Part shown: one piece after another, positions 1-5,557 of the stretch
Layout: the number at the start of each line of letters is the position of its first letter
Position numbering within the stretch: the first letter of the stretch is position 1
Assembly (NCBI GenBank): GCA_013696915.1
Contig: JACCXR010000375.1
Span: forward strand, 1-5,557
Source of the DNA: Euzebyaceae bacterium
Lineage (GTDB): Bacteria; Actinomycetota; Nitriliruptoria; Euzebyales; Egibacteraceae
Direction: 5' to 3'
Length of the DNA stretch: 5,557 nt
Notes under the pieces: generated by a model
Seen by the model: only the letters and a program-made list of their open reading frames with translations
The model's database searches: none
Told to the model about the DNA's origin: nothing
Position numbers and translations under genes: made by a program

Positions 1-483
1 GCGCAGGCCCGCCGCCGGGACCGCCACGGCCCGGTCGAGCGCCGCCGCCGCCGGCGCGACCACGATCGAGCGCGCCGGCTCCACCCGGACATCGCCGCCG
101 GCGTCGGCCGGCGGGAGATCCAGCGTCAGCTCGGAGAAGCCCCGCCGCGCCTCGTCGGTGGCGTGCACCTGCCCGTCCTCGGCGACGGCGACCAGGGCTC
201 GGCGCTGGAGCCAGTCCAGCGGCGGCGGCAGCGTGCCGTGACCCCACCACCCGCGACCGAGCAGTGCCTCCACGCTGGCGGGCCCGTCCTGCGCGAGCCG
301 CACGAAGGCTGCGCGGGCGCCGTCGGGGCCCCGGTCGAGCAGGACCCGGACGGTGCCGTGGCCCTCCAGGGTCTCGCGCAGTTGGCGCAGCGCCGCCGTC
401 CGGTGGCCGGGCGGGTCCCCCGTCGCCAGGAGGCGCAGCGCTGCGCGCACCTCCTCGTGGCTCAGGCGCTCCACGGACGGCAC
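1..483 (-). CDS. Unrecognised protein, N-terminal 161 residues (partial); possible winged-helix fold
   Basis: This minus-strand frame is open from a GTG at 481-483 to the left edge of the window, so 161 codons are visible and the C-terminus is missing. I do not recognise the family. The translation starts VPSVERLSHEEVRAALRLL. Residues about 6-110 are rich in predicted amphipathic helices and include LDRGPDGARAAFVRLAQDG, then LEALLGRGWWG-like text, then a WLQRRALVAVAEDGQVH stretch; helix-helix-beta-hairpin spacing of this kind resembles winged-helix DNA-binding domains, including those in actinobacterial helicase-associated proteins. That is a pattern impression, not a family assignment. The proposed start lies 5 nt after the ftsY stop codon, suggesting the same transcript and translational coupling. 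There is no strong Shine-Dalgarno sequence, and another in-frame GTG at 472-474 is equally possible. The coding call is supported by the uninterrupted frame, GC-rich third positions and the tight junction with ftsY. Confidence 0.62.
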   Translation of the reverse strand, partial: MPSVERLSHEEVRAALRLLATGDPPGHRTAALRQLRETLEGHGTVRVLLDRGPDGARAAFVRLAQDGPASVEALLGRGWWGHGTLPPPLDWLQRRALVAVAEDGQVHATDEARRGFSELTLDLPPADAGGDVRVEPARSIVVAPAAAALDRAVAVPAAGLR

Positions 484-488
484 GGCGG

Positions 489-1706
489 TCAGCGCTCGTC
501 GAGGTCGACGTCCTGGGCCACCTCGGAGAACAGGGCGTCCACGAATGCGTCGGGATCGAAGTCGGCGAGGTCGTCGAGGCCCTCCCCCAGACCCACGAGC
601 TTCACCGGGATCCCCAGCTGCCGCTGGATCGCGATGACGATGCCCCCCTTGGCGGTCCCGTCGAGCTTCGTCAGCACCACCCCGGTGACCGCGACGGCGT
701 CGAGGAACGCCTTCGCCTGCGCGAGCCCGTTCTGGCCGGTGGTCGCGTCGAGCACGAGCAGGACCTCGTCGCACGGCCCGGCATCCCGCTCCAGAACGCG
801 CTTCACCTTCGACAGCTCGGCCATGAGTTCGGACTTGTTCTGGAGGCGCCCGGCCGTGTCCACCATCAGCAGGTCCGCCCCCGCCGCCCGCGCGGCCTGG
901 TAACCGTCGAAGGCGACCGCGGCCGGGTCAGCCCCGGCGGACTGGCGGACGACCCGGGCGCCGGCCCGCTCGCCCCAGAGCTCCAGCTGCTCGGCGGCGG
1001 CCGCCCGGAACGTGTCGGCGGCCGCCAGCACCACCGACTCGCCGGCGGCCGTGTGTCGTGCGGCGAGCTTGCCGATAGACGTCGTCTTGCCCGTCCCGTT
1101 GACGCCGGTGACCAGCCAGACGGTCGTGCCCTCCCCGCGGCGGTGCAGCGTCCGGTCCGAGACCAGCAGCTCCAGGCGAAGCACCTCCTTCAGAAGCGCG
1201 AGCGCCCCCTCGCCGGTGCGGATGTTCTCGGCCTTGACGCGGTCGCGGAGCCCCTCGACGAGCTCCATGGTCGCGTCGACCCCGACGTCGGCGGCGATGA
1301 GTGACTCCTCGAGGTCGTCCCAGGCCTCGTCGGTCAGCCCGCGGTGGAAGATGCCGGCGATGCTGGCGCCCAGACCGCCGCGGCTGCGGCCGAGACGCAG
1401 CCGGAAGCGCTCGCGGGCGGTCAGCGGGGGCGCCTCGGGTCGAGCCGCCTCGCGTTCGATCACCTCGGGCTCGGCGACCTCGGGCCCGGTGACCTCGGGC
1501 TCGGCCGTCGTAGGACCGCCCAGGTCGACGGGACCCGGGGTCACGAGCGTGTCGGGGTCGGCGGTGTCCAGCGCGGTCGAGCCCGAGGGCGCGCGCTCCC
1601 GGGGCGGCCCTGGTTCGGCCGGCGGTCGCCGGCGGCCGCTGACCAGGCCGACGAAGGCCACCAGGACGAGCACCGCGATCACGATGCCGGCGACGACGAA
1701 TTCCAT
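489..1706 (-). CDS. ftsY: Signal recognition particle receptor FtsY
   Basis: FtsY is the SRP receptor GTPase: it pairs with Ffh at the inner face of the cytoplasmic membrane and hands ribosome-nascent chains to the Sec translocon. The 405-residue product starts with a hydrophobic segment (residues 3-23) followed by RRR, a likely membrane anchor with the rest in the cytoplasm. A proline/acidic linker runs to about residue 95. A basic amphipathic stretch around 96-120 precedes the N domain (about 112-195, with SLIAADVGVD). The G domain shows G1 GVNGTGKTT at 201-209, G2 DTFR at 231-234, G3 DTAGR at 283-287, G4 TKLD at 346-349 and the closing VGLGE at 371-375. Length and motif order are normal for an actinobacterial FtsY. 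Position 210 is Ser where these GTPases usually have a third Thr, and about a dozen mostly acidic residues follow the usual FDPxxFVDALF ending. The ATG is supported by GAGGAG four bases upstream. Confidence 0.97.
   Translation of the reverse strand: MEFVVAGIVIAVLVLVAFVGLVSGRRRPPAEPGPPRERAPSGSTALDTADPDTLVTPGPVDLGGPTTAEPEVTGPEVAEPEVIEREAARPEAPPLTARERFRLRLGRSRGGLGASIAGIFHRGLTDEAWDDLEESLIAADVGVDATMELVEGLRDRVKAENIRTGEGALALLKEVLRLELLVSDRTLHRRGEGTTVWLVTGVNGTGKTTSIGKLAARHTAAGESVVLAAADTFRAAAAEQLELWGERAGARVVRQSAGADPAAVAFDGYQAARAAGADLLMVDTAGRLQNKSELMAELSKVKRVLERDAGPCDEVLLVLDATTGQNGLAQAKAFLDAVAVTGVVLTKLDGTAKGGIVIAIQRQLGIPVKLVGLGEGLDDLADFDPDAFVDALFSEVAQDVDLDER
1462..1506. repeat. Three tandem 15-bp units inside the ftsY linker
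   Basis: Three head-to-tail units read acctcgggctcggcg, acctcgggcccggtg and acctcgggctcggcc on the plus strand. Units 1 and 3 differ at one base, and unit 2 differs from unit 1 at two. Being a multiple of three, the array stays in frame and encodes a Glu-Pro/Gly-Pro-Glu-Val-type repeat around FtsY residues 67-82. It lies in the low-complexity acidic linker, where copy-number change should be tolerated. Confidence 0.85.
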
Positions 1707-1710
1707 GGTT

Positions 1711-1716
1711 CTCCTC
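1711..1716 (-). promoter_or_regulatory. Ribosome binding site of ftsY
   Basis: On the minus strand GAGGAG is followed by AACC and then the ATG. This is a near-ideal Shine-Dalgarno match, with slightly short spacing, and fixes the ftsY start so that the hydrophobic anchor is included. Confidence 0.8.
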
Positions 1717-1751
1717 GAAGCATCGGTGGCGCGACGGCGCCCGGACCCGCC

Positions 1752-1757
1752 AGCCTA
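1752..1757 (-). promoter_or_regulatory. Candidate -10 element for ftsY
   Basis: The minus strand reads GTTAGGCTG, containing TAGGCT, which fits the TAnnnT -10 pattern common in actinobacterial housekeeping promoters. It would put the transcript start near 1745 and leave a leader of about 40 nt. No convincing TTGACA-like -35 is seen 16-18 bp upstream (GGGTAC occupies that place), so this rests on one hexamer and on the need for a promoter between the divergent genes. Confidence 0.33.
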
Positions 1758-1775
1758 ACGGTGGTCGCTGCTGCG

Positions 1776-1781
1776 TACCCT
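1776..1781 (+). promoter_or_regulatory. Candidate -10 element for the acetyltransferase gene
   Basis: The plus strand reads GCGTACCCT, with TACCCT as a TAnnnT match. Initiation about 7 bp downstream would leave a leader of roughly 20 nt that still holds the GGGAGG ribosome binding site. No clear -35 is visible. The element overlaps the place where a -35 for the opposing ftsY promoter would lie. Confidence 0.28.
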
Positions 1782-1794
1782 TCGACGGACGAAC

Positions 1795-1800
1795 GGGAGG
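1795..1800 (+). promoter_or_regulatory. Ribosome binding site of the acetyltransferase gene
   Basis: GGGAGG lies nine bases before the ATG at 1810. It matches the anti-Shine-Dalgarno sequence well at normal spacing and supports this start over later in-frame codons. Confidence 0.7.
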
Positions 1801-1809
1801 CAACCCGCG

Positions 1810-3135
1810 ATGACCACCGAACTGCCCGCGGATCTCGGCGGCGGGCTCGTCCTGCGGCGCGCCGCGCGCGACGACGCCGAGGCGCTCGGCGACTTCAACG
1901 CGCGCACCCACGGCGGCGACGACCCCGACGAGAAGATCCGCGCCTGGGCGCTCGACCTCGCCGAGGGCCGCCACCCGGTGTTCGTCCCCGGGGACTTCCT
2001 CGTGGTCGTCGACGCCGCCACCGGCGCGATCGTGTCGTCGGTGAACCTGATCGCCCAGACGTGGTCCTACGGCGGGGTGGAGTTCGGCGTCGGCCAGGTG
2101 GAGCTCGTCGGCACGGATCGGGCGTACCGCCGCCGCGGCCTGGTGCGACGCCAGTTCGACGTGGCCCACCGGTGGTGCGCCGAGCGCGGCCTTCCGGTGC
2201 AGGCGATCGAGGGCATCCCCTGGTACTACCGGCAGTTCGGCTACGAGTACGGGATCGTCGACTGGTCCGGCCGCAGCGCCGCGCGCTTCCCCGACGTGCC
2301 CGCCGACGGTGCGTTCCGGGTCCGGCCGGCCACCGCGGCGGACCTGCCGCTGCTGGCGCGCATGGGAGCGCAGGCGGCGGAGCGCGCGCTGATCAGCGTC
2401 GTGCGCGACGAAGCCGCCTGGCGGCACGAGCTCGACGGGCACCGCGAGCAGAGCATCGTGCGCCACGCCGTCGAGATCATCGAGACCGGCGAGACCGGCG
2501 GGACCGGCGGCGGCCGGCCCGTGGGTGCGCTCGTGCGGCTGCCCCGCCTGCTCGGCTCCTCCGTCGCCGTCCGGCTGTGCGAGCTGGAGCCCGGGTGCTC
2601 GTGGCTCGACGCCGGCGGCGCCGTGCTGCGGCATCTCGCGGACGTCGGCGCGGCCCTGGCGACCGGGGACCAGCCGTTCCGCGCCGTGGAGTTCGGACTG
2701 GGAGCCGACCACCCGCTCTTCACCGCGCATCCGCGCCTGCTGGTTACACCGTTCGCCGTCTACGCCTGGTACCTGCGGGTCCCCGACCTCGCAGGCTTCC
2801 TCCTGCGGATCGCCCCCGTGCTCGAGCGGCGGCTGGCCGCCTCGCCGGTCGCCGGGTACACGGGCGGCCTTCGGCTCAACTTCTACACCGACGGCCTCCG
2901 CCTGGAGTTCGACTCCGGCCGGCTGATCACGGCCGAGCCGTGGCGGGAGGACGGTCACGACGCCGCCGGCGCGTCATTCCCGGGGCTGGCGTTCCTCCAG
3001 GTGCTGTTCGGTCACCGCTCGGTGCACGAGATCCAGCACGTCCTCCCCGACTGCCGCTGCGACGACGAACGGACCGAGGTGCTCCTCCATGCCTGCTTCC
3101 CGAAGGGATCGGCCACCGTCTGGCACATCGGCTGA
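1810..3135 (+). CDS. Eis-like GNAT family N-acetyltransferase with SCP2-like C-terminal domain
   Basis: This is a complete 441-residue protein built like the Eis group of GNAT acetyltransferases, which transfer acetyl from acetyl-CoA to amines; the substrate cannot be read from the sequence. Residues about 12-155 form the first GNAT domain: LVLRRAARDDAEAL opens it, VGQVELVGTDRAYRRRGLVR (95-114) is the beta4/acetyl-CoA pyrophosphate-binding motif, and WYYRQFGYEYG (138-148) resembles the IYGRFGYG segment of Eis, with Tyr140 aligned to its tyrosine. A second, degenerate GNAT-like part begins at FRVRPATAADLPLL (169-182). From about 315 the protein looks SCP2-like: LAGFLLRIAPVLERRL, then LNFYTDGLRLEFDSGRLI (356-373), then FPGLAFLQVLFGHRSVHEI. 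It ends in HIG, not in the phenylalanine whose carboxylate is important in mycobacterial Eis. No signal peptide or membrane segment is seen, so it is probably cytoplasmic. It is divergent from ftsY and convergent with smc. Confidence 0.9.
   Translation: MTTELPADLGGGLVLRRAARDDAEALGDFNARTHGGDDPDEKIRAWALDLAEGRHPVFVPGDFLVVVDAATGAIVSSVNLIAQTWSYGGVEFGVGQVELVGTDRAYRRRGLVRRQFDVAHRWCAERGLPVQAIEGIPWYYRQFGYEYGIVDWSGRSAARFPDVPADGAFRVRPATAADLPLLARMGAQAAERALISVVRDEAAWRHELDGHREQSIVRHAVEIIETGETGGTGGGRPVGALVRLPRLLGSSVAVRLCELEPGCSWLDAGGAVLRHLADVGAALATGDQPFRAVEFGLGADHPLFTAHPRLLVTPFAVYAWYLRVPDLAGFLLRIAPVLERRLAASPVAGYTGGLRLNFYTDGLRLEFDSGRLITAEPWREDGHDAAGASFPGLAFLQVLFGHRSVHEIQHVLPDCRCDDERTEVLLHACFPKGSATVWHIG
2482..2508. 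repeat. Three tandem 9-bp units inside the acetyltransferase gene
   Basis: The units are gagaccggc, gagaccggc and gggaccggc; the first two are identical and the third differs at one base. They encode ETGETGGTG at residues 225-233, a Gly/Thr-rich flexible segment between two strand-like stretches in the middle domain. The unit length preserves frame, and this is probably a surface loop that grew by slippage. Confidence 0.8.
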
Positions 3136-3142
3136 GACGCGA

Positions 3143-3166
3143 AGCCGGCTTACGCCGGTGCCGGCT
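3143..3166. terminator. GC-rich inverted repeat at the convergent gene ends (weak terminator candidate)
   Basis: AGCCGGC at 3143-3149 can pair with GCCGGCT at 3160-3166 around a 10-nt loop; a competing smaller hairpin pairs CCGGC at 3145-3149 with GCCGG at 3154-3158 around TTAC. The structure spans the 14-nt gap after the acetyltransferase stop and enters the last smc codons. Neither strand has a following T-run, so it is not a classical intrinsic terminator. It may slow polymerase in both directions, or be chance in GC-rich DNA. Confidence 0.25.
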
Positions 3167-5557
3167 CGCTGATGCGCTGGCTCACGACCTTCGACACGCC
3201 GTCACCGCGCATCGTGATGCCGTAGAGGCAGTCGGCGATCTCCATCGTCCGCTTCTGGTGGGTCACGATCAGCATCTGGCTCGCACCGCGGAAGTCGACG
3301 ACCACGTCGAGGAACCGCTGGAGGTTGACGTCGTCGAGCGCGGCCTCGACCTCGTCAAGCACGTAGAACGGCGACGGGCGCGCCGCGAAGATCGCGAACA
3401 GGACCGCGAGCGCGGTGAGGGACCGCTCGCCGCCGGAGAGCAGCGACAGCCGCTTGACCCGTTTGCCGGGGGGTCGTGCCTCGACCTCGACGCCGGTGTC
3501 GAGCAGGTCGTCGGGATCGGTGAGCACCAGCCGGCCCTCCCCGCCGGGGAAGAGCCGGGGGAAGATGCGCTCGAACTGGGCAGCGACGTCGGCGAAGGCG
3601 GCGGCGAAGACCTCACGGATCCGCTCGTCGACCGCGTCGACGACCTGCAGGAGGTCCCGTCGCGACGAGCGCAGATCCTCCAGCTGGCCGGCGAGGAACG
3701 CGTGGCGCTCCTGCTGGGCGTGGAACTCCTCGAGGGCGAGCGGGTTGACGGTTCCCAGCAGCGCGACCTTGCGGGTCAGTCGCTCCTCGGCCTCTGCCAG
3801 CTCGGCGTCACGCTCCGCGCCACCGGTGAACGTCGACGCGGCGGCTTCCGCCAGCGCGGCGTCCGGTGGCAGGGACAGCCGCGAGGCGAGGCGATCGCGG
3901 ACCGCGGCGAGCGCGTGCGCGAGCTCCTGGCGGGCGAGCTCCTCGTGGTGCCGCTCGCTCCGGCCCGCGGTCAGCCGGTCGGAGAGCTCCCGCAGCTCCG
4001 CCCGGACGGCGCCGAGCCGCCGCTGCCGGGCTGCGCGCTCATCCTCGAGCCGATCCCGCTCGGCGGCCGCGAGGGCGACCGAGTCCTCCGCCCGCCCGAG
4101 CGCCGCCGTCGCCACGGCAGCGAGCTCCCCGCAGCGGTCGATCGCCTCCAGCCGGGCCACTCGGCGGCGCTCGCGCTCCGCGAGCTGGCGCTCGACGTCG
4201 TCGGCCTCCCGGTCCAGGGCGCTGACGCGACGCAACGCCTCCTGCTCGCGCTGGGCGACGGCGCCGGCCGCCAGCCTCGCCTGGACCTCGCGCTCCCGTG
4301 CCTCGGCGAGCGCGTCCTCCAGTCGCTCCGCCTCGACGTCGGGCCGCTCCTCGTCTGCGGTCACGGTGGCCGCCGCCGCGGCGCCGCGTGACTCCAGGCC
4401 GGCGAGGCGTTCCCGCTGCGCGCCGACCTCGCGGGCGAGGTCGTCGTCCTGGGCCGCCAGCGCGGACTGCTCCCTCTCGCACGCCGCGAGCTCGTTGCGC
4501 AGCCGACGGAGCCGTTCGGCCGCGGCGGTGATCAGCCCGTCGCAGGAGTGCAGCTCGGCGGTGGCCGCGTCCAGCTCGCGGCGGGCGGCACGCAGGCCGT
4601 CGTCGGCGTCGGCGACGGTCGGCCTGGCGGCCTCCAGGTCGCGGGCCGCCTCGTCGGCCTCCGCCGCGGCACGGTCCGCGGCCACGCGGTTGGCGACCGC
4701 CGTCGCGGGTGACGCGGACCCCCCGGCGTACCCGCGGGCCCCGGCGATCTCCCCGTCGCAGGAGACGAACACCTGGCGCGGGAACCGCTCGGCGAGCCGA
4801 CACGCGGTCGTGAAGGCATCGACGACGTAGACGTCCGCCAGCGCGTGTGCCAGCGCGCCCCGCACGGGCGGGTCGCCGAGCAGGCCGTCGACCGCCCGCC
4901 GAGCGCCGAGTCCGACGATCGCCGCATCGTCGCACGACGGGGGCGCAGCCTCGGTCCCGCCGTCGACCGGGAGCAGGACGATCCGTCCGCCCCCCCGCGA
5001 GCGGGCGTAGTCGATCGCGTCGGCCGCGGCGCCGCGGCCATGCACCACGAGGGCGTCGCCCAGCGGCCCCAGCGCGGCGGCCACGGCATCCGCGAGGTCG
5101 TCGACCACGCGCACGTGGTCGGCCAGCGTCCCCGCGACGCCCGCGATGTCACCGGCGGCGGCCGCCTCGGCGACGGCTGCGGCGCCCTCTCCCGACCCCC
5201 TGGAGGCCGCGGACAGCGCGTCGGCGCGGGCGTCCAGGCGAGCGCGCCGGCGTTCAAGCTCCCGTTCCAGCAGGGCGGCGGCGTCGGCGGCCGCTTGGTG
5301 CCGAGCCACCCCGTCTCGGGCGGCGGCGCGGCGCCGGGCCGCGACGACCTTGCGGGCGTCGAGGCGCCCGACCTCCGACTCGACGGCGGCGAGATCGGCC
5401 TGGAGCTCTGCGTTGCGGGCCGCCAGTCCCGACACCTGGCTCGCGAGCCGTCCGCCCTCGCCCGCCGCCTGCGCGAGCGCGCTGCGCACGGCGGCGACCT
5501 CGCCCTCCCAGCGCAGCACCCGCTCCCTCGCCTCGGCCCGCCGGCGCGCCTCTGCCG
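3150..5557 (-). CDS. smc: Chromosome segregation/condensation ATPase SMC, hinge to C-terminus (partial)
   Basis: SMC is the ATP-driven loop-forming subunit of bacterial condensin, acting on the nucleoid with ScpA and ScpB. The frame is open through the right edge, so the N-terminal Walker A head and most of the first coiled-coil arm are outside; about 802 residues are visible. From the edge there is coiled coil rich in Ala, Arg and Glu; the hinge is at about 4710-5159, running from GDIAGVAGTLADHV through AAALGPLGDALVV and GRIVLLPVDG to VSCDGEIAGARGYAGG; the return arm is about 3760-4710; then LGTVNPLALEEF opens the C-terminal head. The head holds the ABC signature LSGGERS (about 3419-3439), Walker B with its catalytic Glu in FYVLDEVEAALDD (3330-3368), and the switch histidine in LIVTHQKRTMEIAD. 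It ends LYGITMRGDGVSKVVSQRI plus a short tail, the normal SMC finish. No frameshift is seen. A GTG at 5517-5519 is internal, not the start. Confidence 0.96.
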   Translation of the reverse strand, partial: AEARRRAEARERVLRWEGEVAAVRSALAQAAGEGGRLASQVSGLAARNAELQADLAAVESEVGRLDARKVVAARRRAAARDGVARHQAAADAAALLERELERRRARLDARADALSAASRGSGEGAAAVAEAAAAGDIAGVAGTLADHVRVVDDLADAVAAALGPLGDALVVHGRGAAADAIDYARSRGGGRIVLLPVDGGTEAAPPSCDDAAIVGLGARRAVDGLLGDPPVRGALAHALADVYVVDAFTTACRLAERFPRQVFVSCDGEIAGARGYAGGSASPATAVANRVAADRAAAEADEAARDLEAARPTVADADDGLRAARRELDAATAELHSCDGLITAAAERLRRLRNELAACEREQSALAAQDDDLAREVGAQRERLAGLESRGAAAAATVTADEERPDVEAERLEDALAEAREREVQARLAAGAVAQREQEALRRVSALDREADDVERQLAERERRRVARLEAIDRCGELAAVATAALGRAEDSVALAAAERDRLEDERAARQRRLGAVRAELRELSDRLTAGRSERHHEELARQELAHALAAVRDRLASRLSLPPDAALAEAAASTFTGGAERDAELAEAEERLTRKVALLGTVNPLALEEFHAQQERHAFLAGQLEDLRSSRRDLLQVVDAVDERIREVFAAAFADVAAQFERIFPRLFPGGEGRLVLTDPDDLLDTGVEVEARPPGKRVKRLSLLSGGERSLTALAVLFAIFAARPSPFYVLDEVEAALDDVNLQRFLDVVVDFRGASQMLIVTHQKRTMEIADCLYGITMRGDGVSKVVSQRISEPAPA

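Noticed and set aside
264..1304. Plus-strand open frame of 346 codons opposite ftsY
   Set aside because: It is antisense to the well-defined FtsY GTPase domain and its composition is typical of a GC-rich shadow frame.
928..2958. Minus-strand open frame of 676 codons opposite the acetyltransferase gene
   Set aside because: It overlaps ftsY out of frame and the acetyltransferase gene in antisense, both of which have clear family motifs. Its translation is Arg/Pro-rich without recognisable domains.
1344..4391. Plus-strand open frame of 1015 codons crossing three genes
   Set aside because: It runs antisense to ftsY and smc and out of frame through the acetyltransferase gene. Its translation is low-complexity Arg/Ala/Gly/Pro text with no domain. 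Stop codons are rare in such GC-rich DNA, so long spurious frames are expected.
3415..4830. Plus-strand frame of 471 codons rich in Ser/Arg/Ala
   Set aside because: It is the antisense of the SMC coiled-coil codons; the Ser/Arg/Ala bias comes from reading Glu/Ala/Arg codons backwards.
4982..4997. Run of seven C (G on the coding strand) in smc as a possible frameshift site
   Set aside because: The SMC hinge reads normally on both sides of the run (DYARSRGGGRIVLLPVDG), so there is no sign of a frameshift in this sequence.
5517..5519. GTG as a possible start of a shortened SMC
   Set aside because: The frame stays open upstream to the window edge with coiled-coil residues (AEARRRAEARER), and the protein would lack its N-terminal ATPase half; this is an internal valine codon.
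1..5557. CRISPR array, tRNA, rRNA, insertion sequence or prophage
   Set aside because: I found no regularly spaced repeats, tRNA-like cloverleaf, rRNA segment, transposase-like frame or long terminal inverted repeats; nearly all of the window is explained by four genes.

Overview
The window is very GC-rich (roughly 73% by eye) with dense coding on alternating strands, strong G/C third-position bias and GTG starts. It carries the chromosomal smc/ftsY neighbourhood. The FtsY has an N-terminal membrane anchor followed by an acidic/proline-rich linker, a form common in Actinomycetota. I infer an actinobacterium, possibly one of the less-sampled high-GC classes, but I cannot place it further from this sequence.

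Layout, left to right. (1) 1-483, minus strand: the first 161 codons of an unrecognised protein with a possible winged-helix character; its C-terminus lies beyond the left edge. (2) 489-1706, minus: complete ftsY, the SRP receptor GTPase; its stop is only 5 nt from the proposed start of the gene at 483, so the two are probably co-transcribed. (3) 1707-1809: a short divergent intergenic region with a good ribosome binding site on each side and weak, overlapping promoter candidates. (4) 1810-3135, plus: a complete 441-residue Eis-like GNAT acetyltransferase with an SCP2-like C-terminal domain. (5) 3136-3149: a 14-nt convergent gap with small GC-rich inverted repeats. (6) 3150-5557, minus: the C-terminal two thirds or so of the chromosome-condensation ATPase SMC (hinge, return coiled coil and C-terminal ATPase head); its N-terminal head and first arm lie beyond the right edge.

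In many bacteria smc and ftsY are adjacent and co-directional. Here they keep the same orientation and order but are separated by a counter-transcribed acetyltransferase gene, so ftsY must have its own promoter or be reached by transcripts crossing that gene in antisense. SMC works in chromosome organisation, FtsY in co-translational membrane targeting, and the acetyltransferase probably modifies a small amine or peptide; no shared pathway is evident for the last. The content is mostly ordinary housekeeping. I see no CRISPR array, mobile element, RNA gene or clearly new system.
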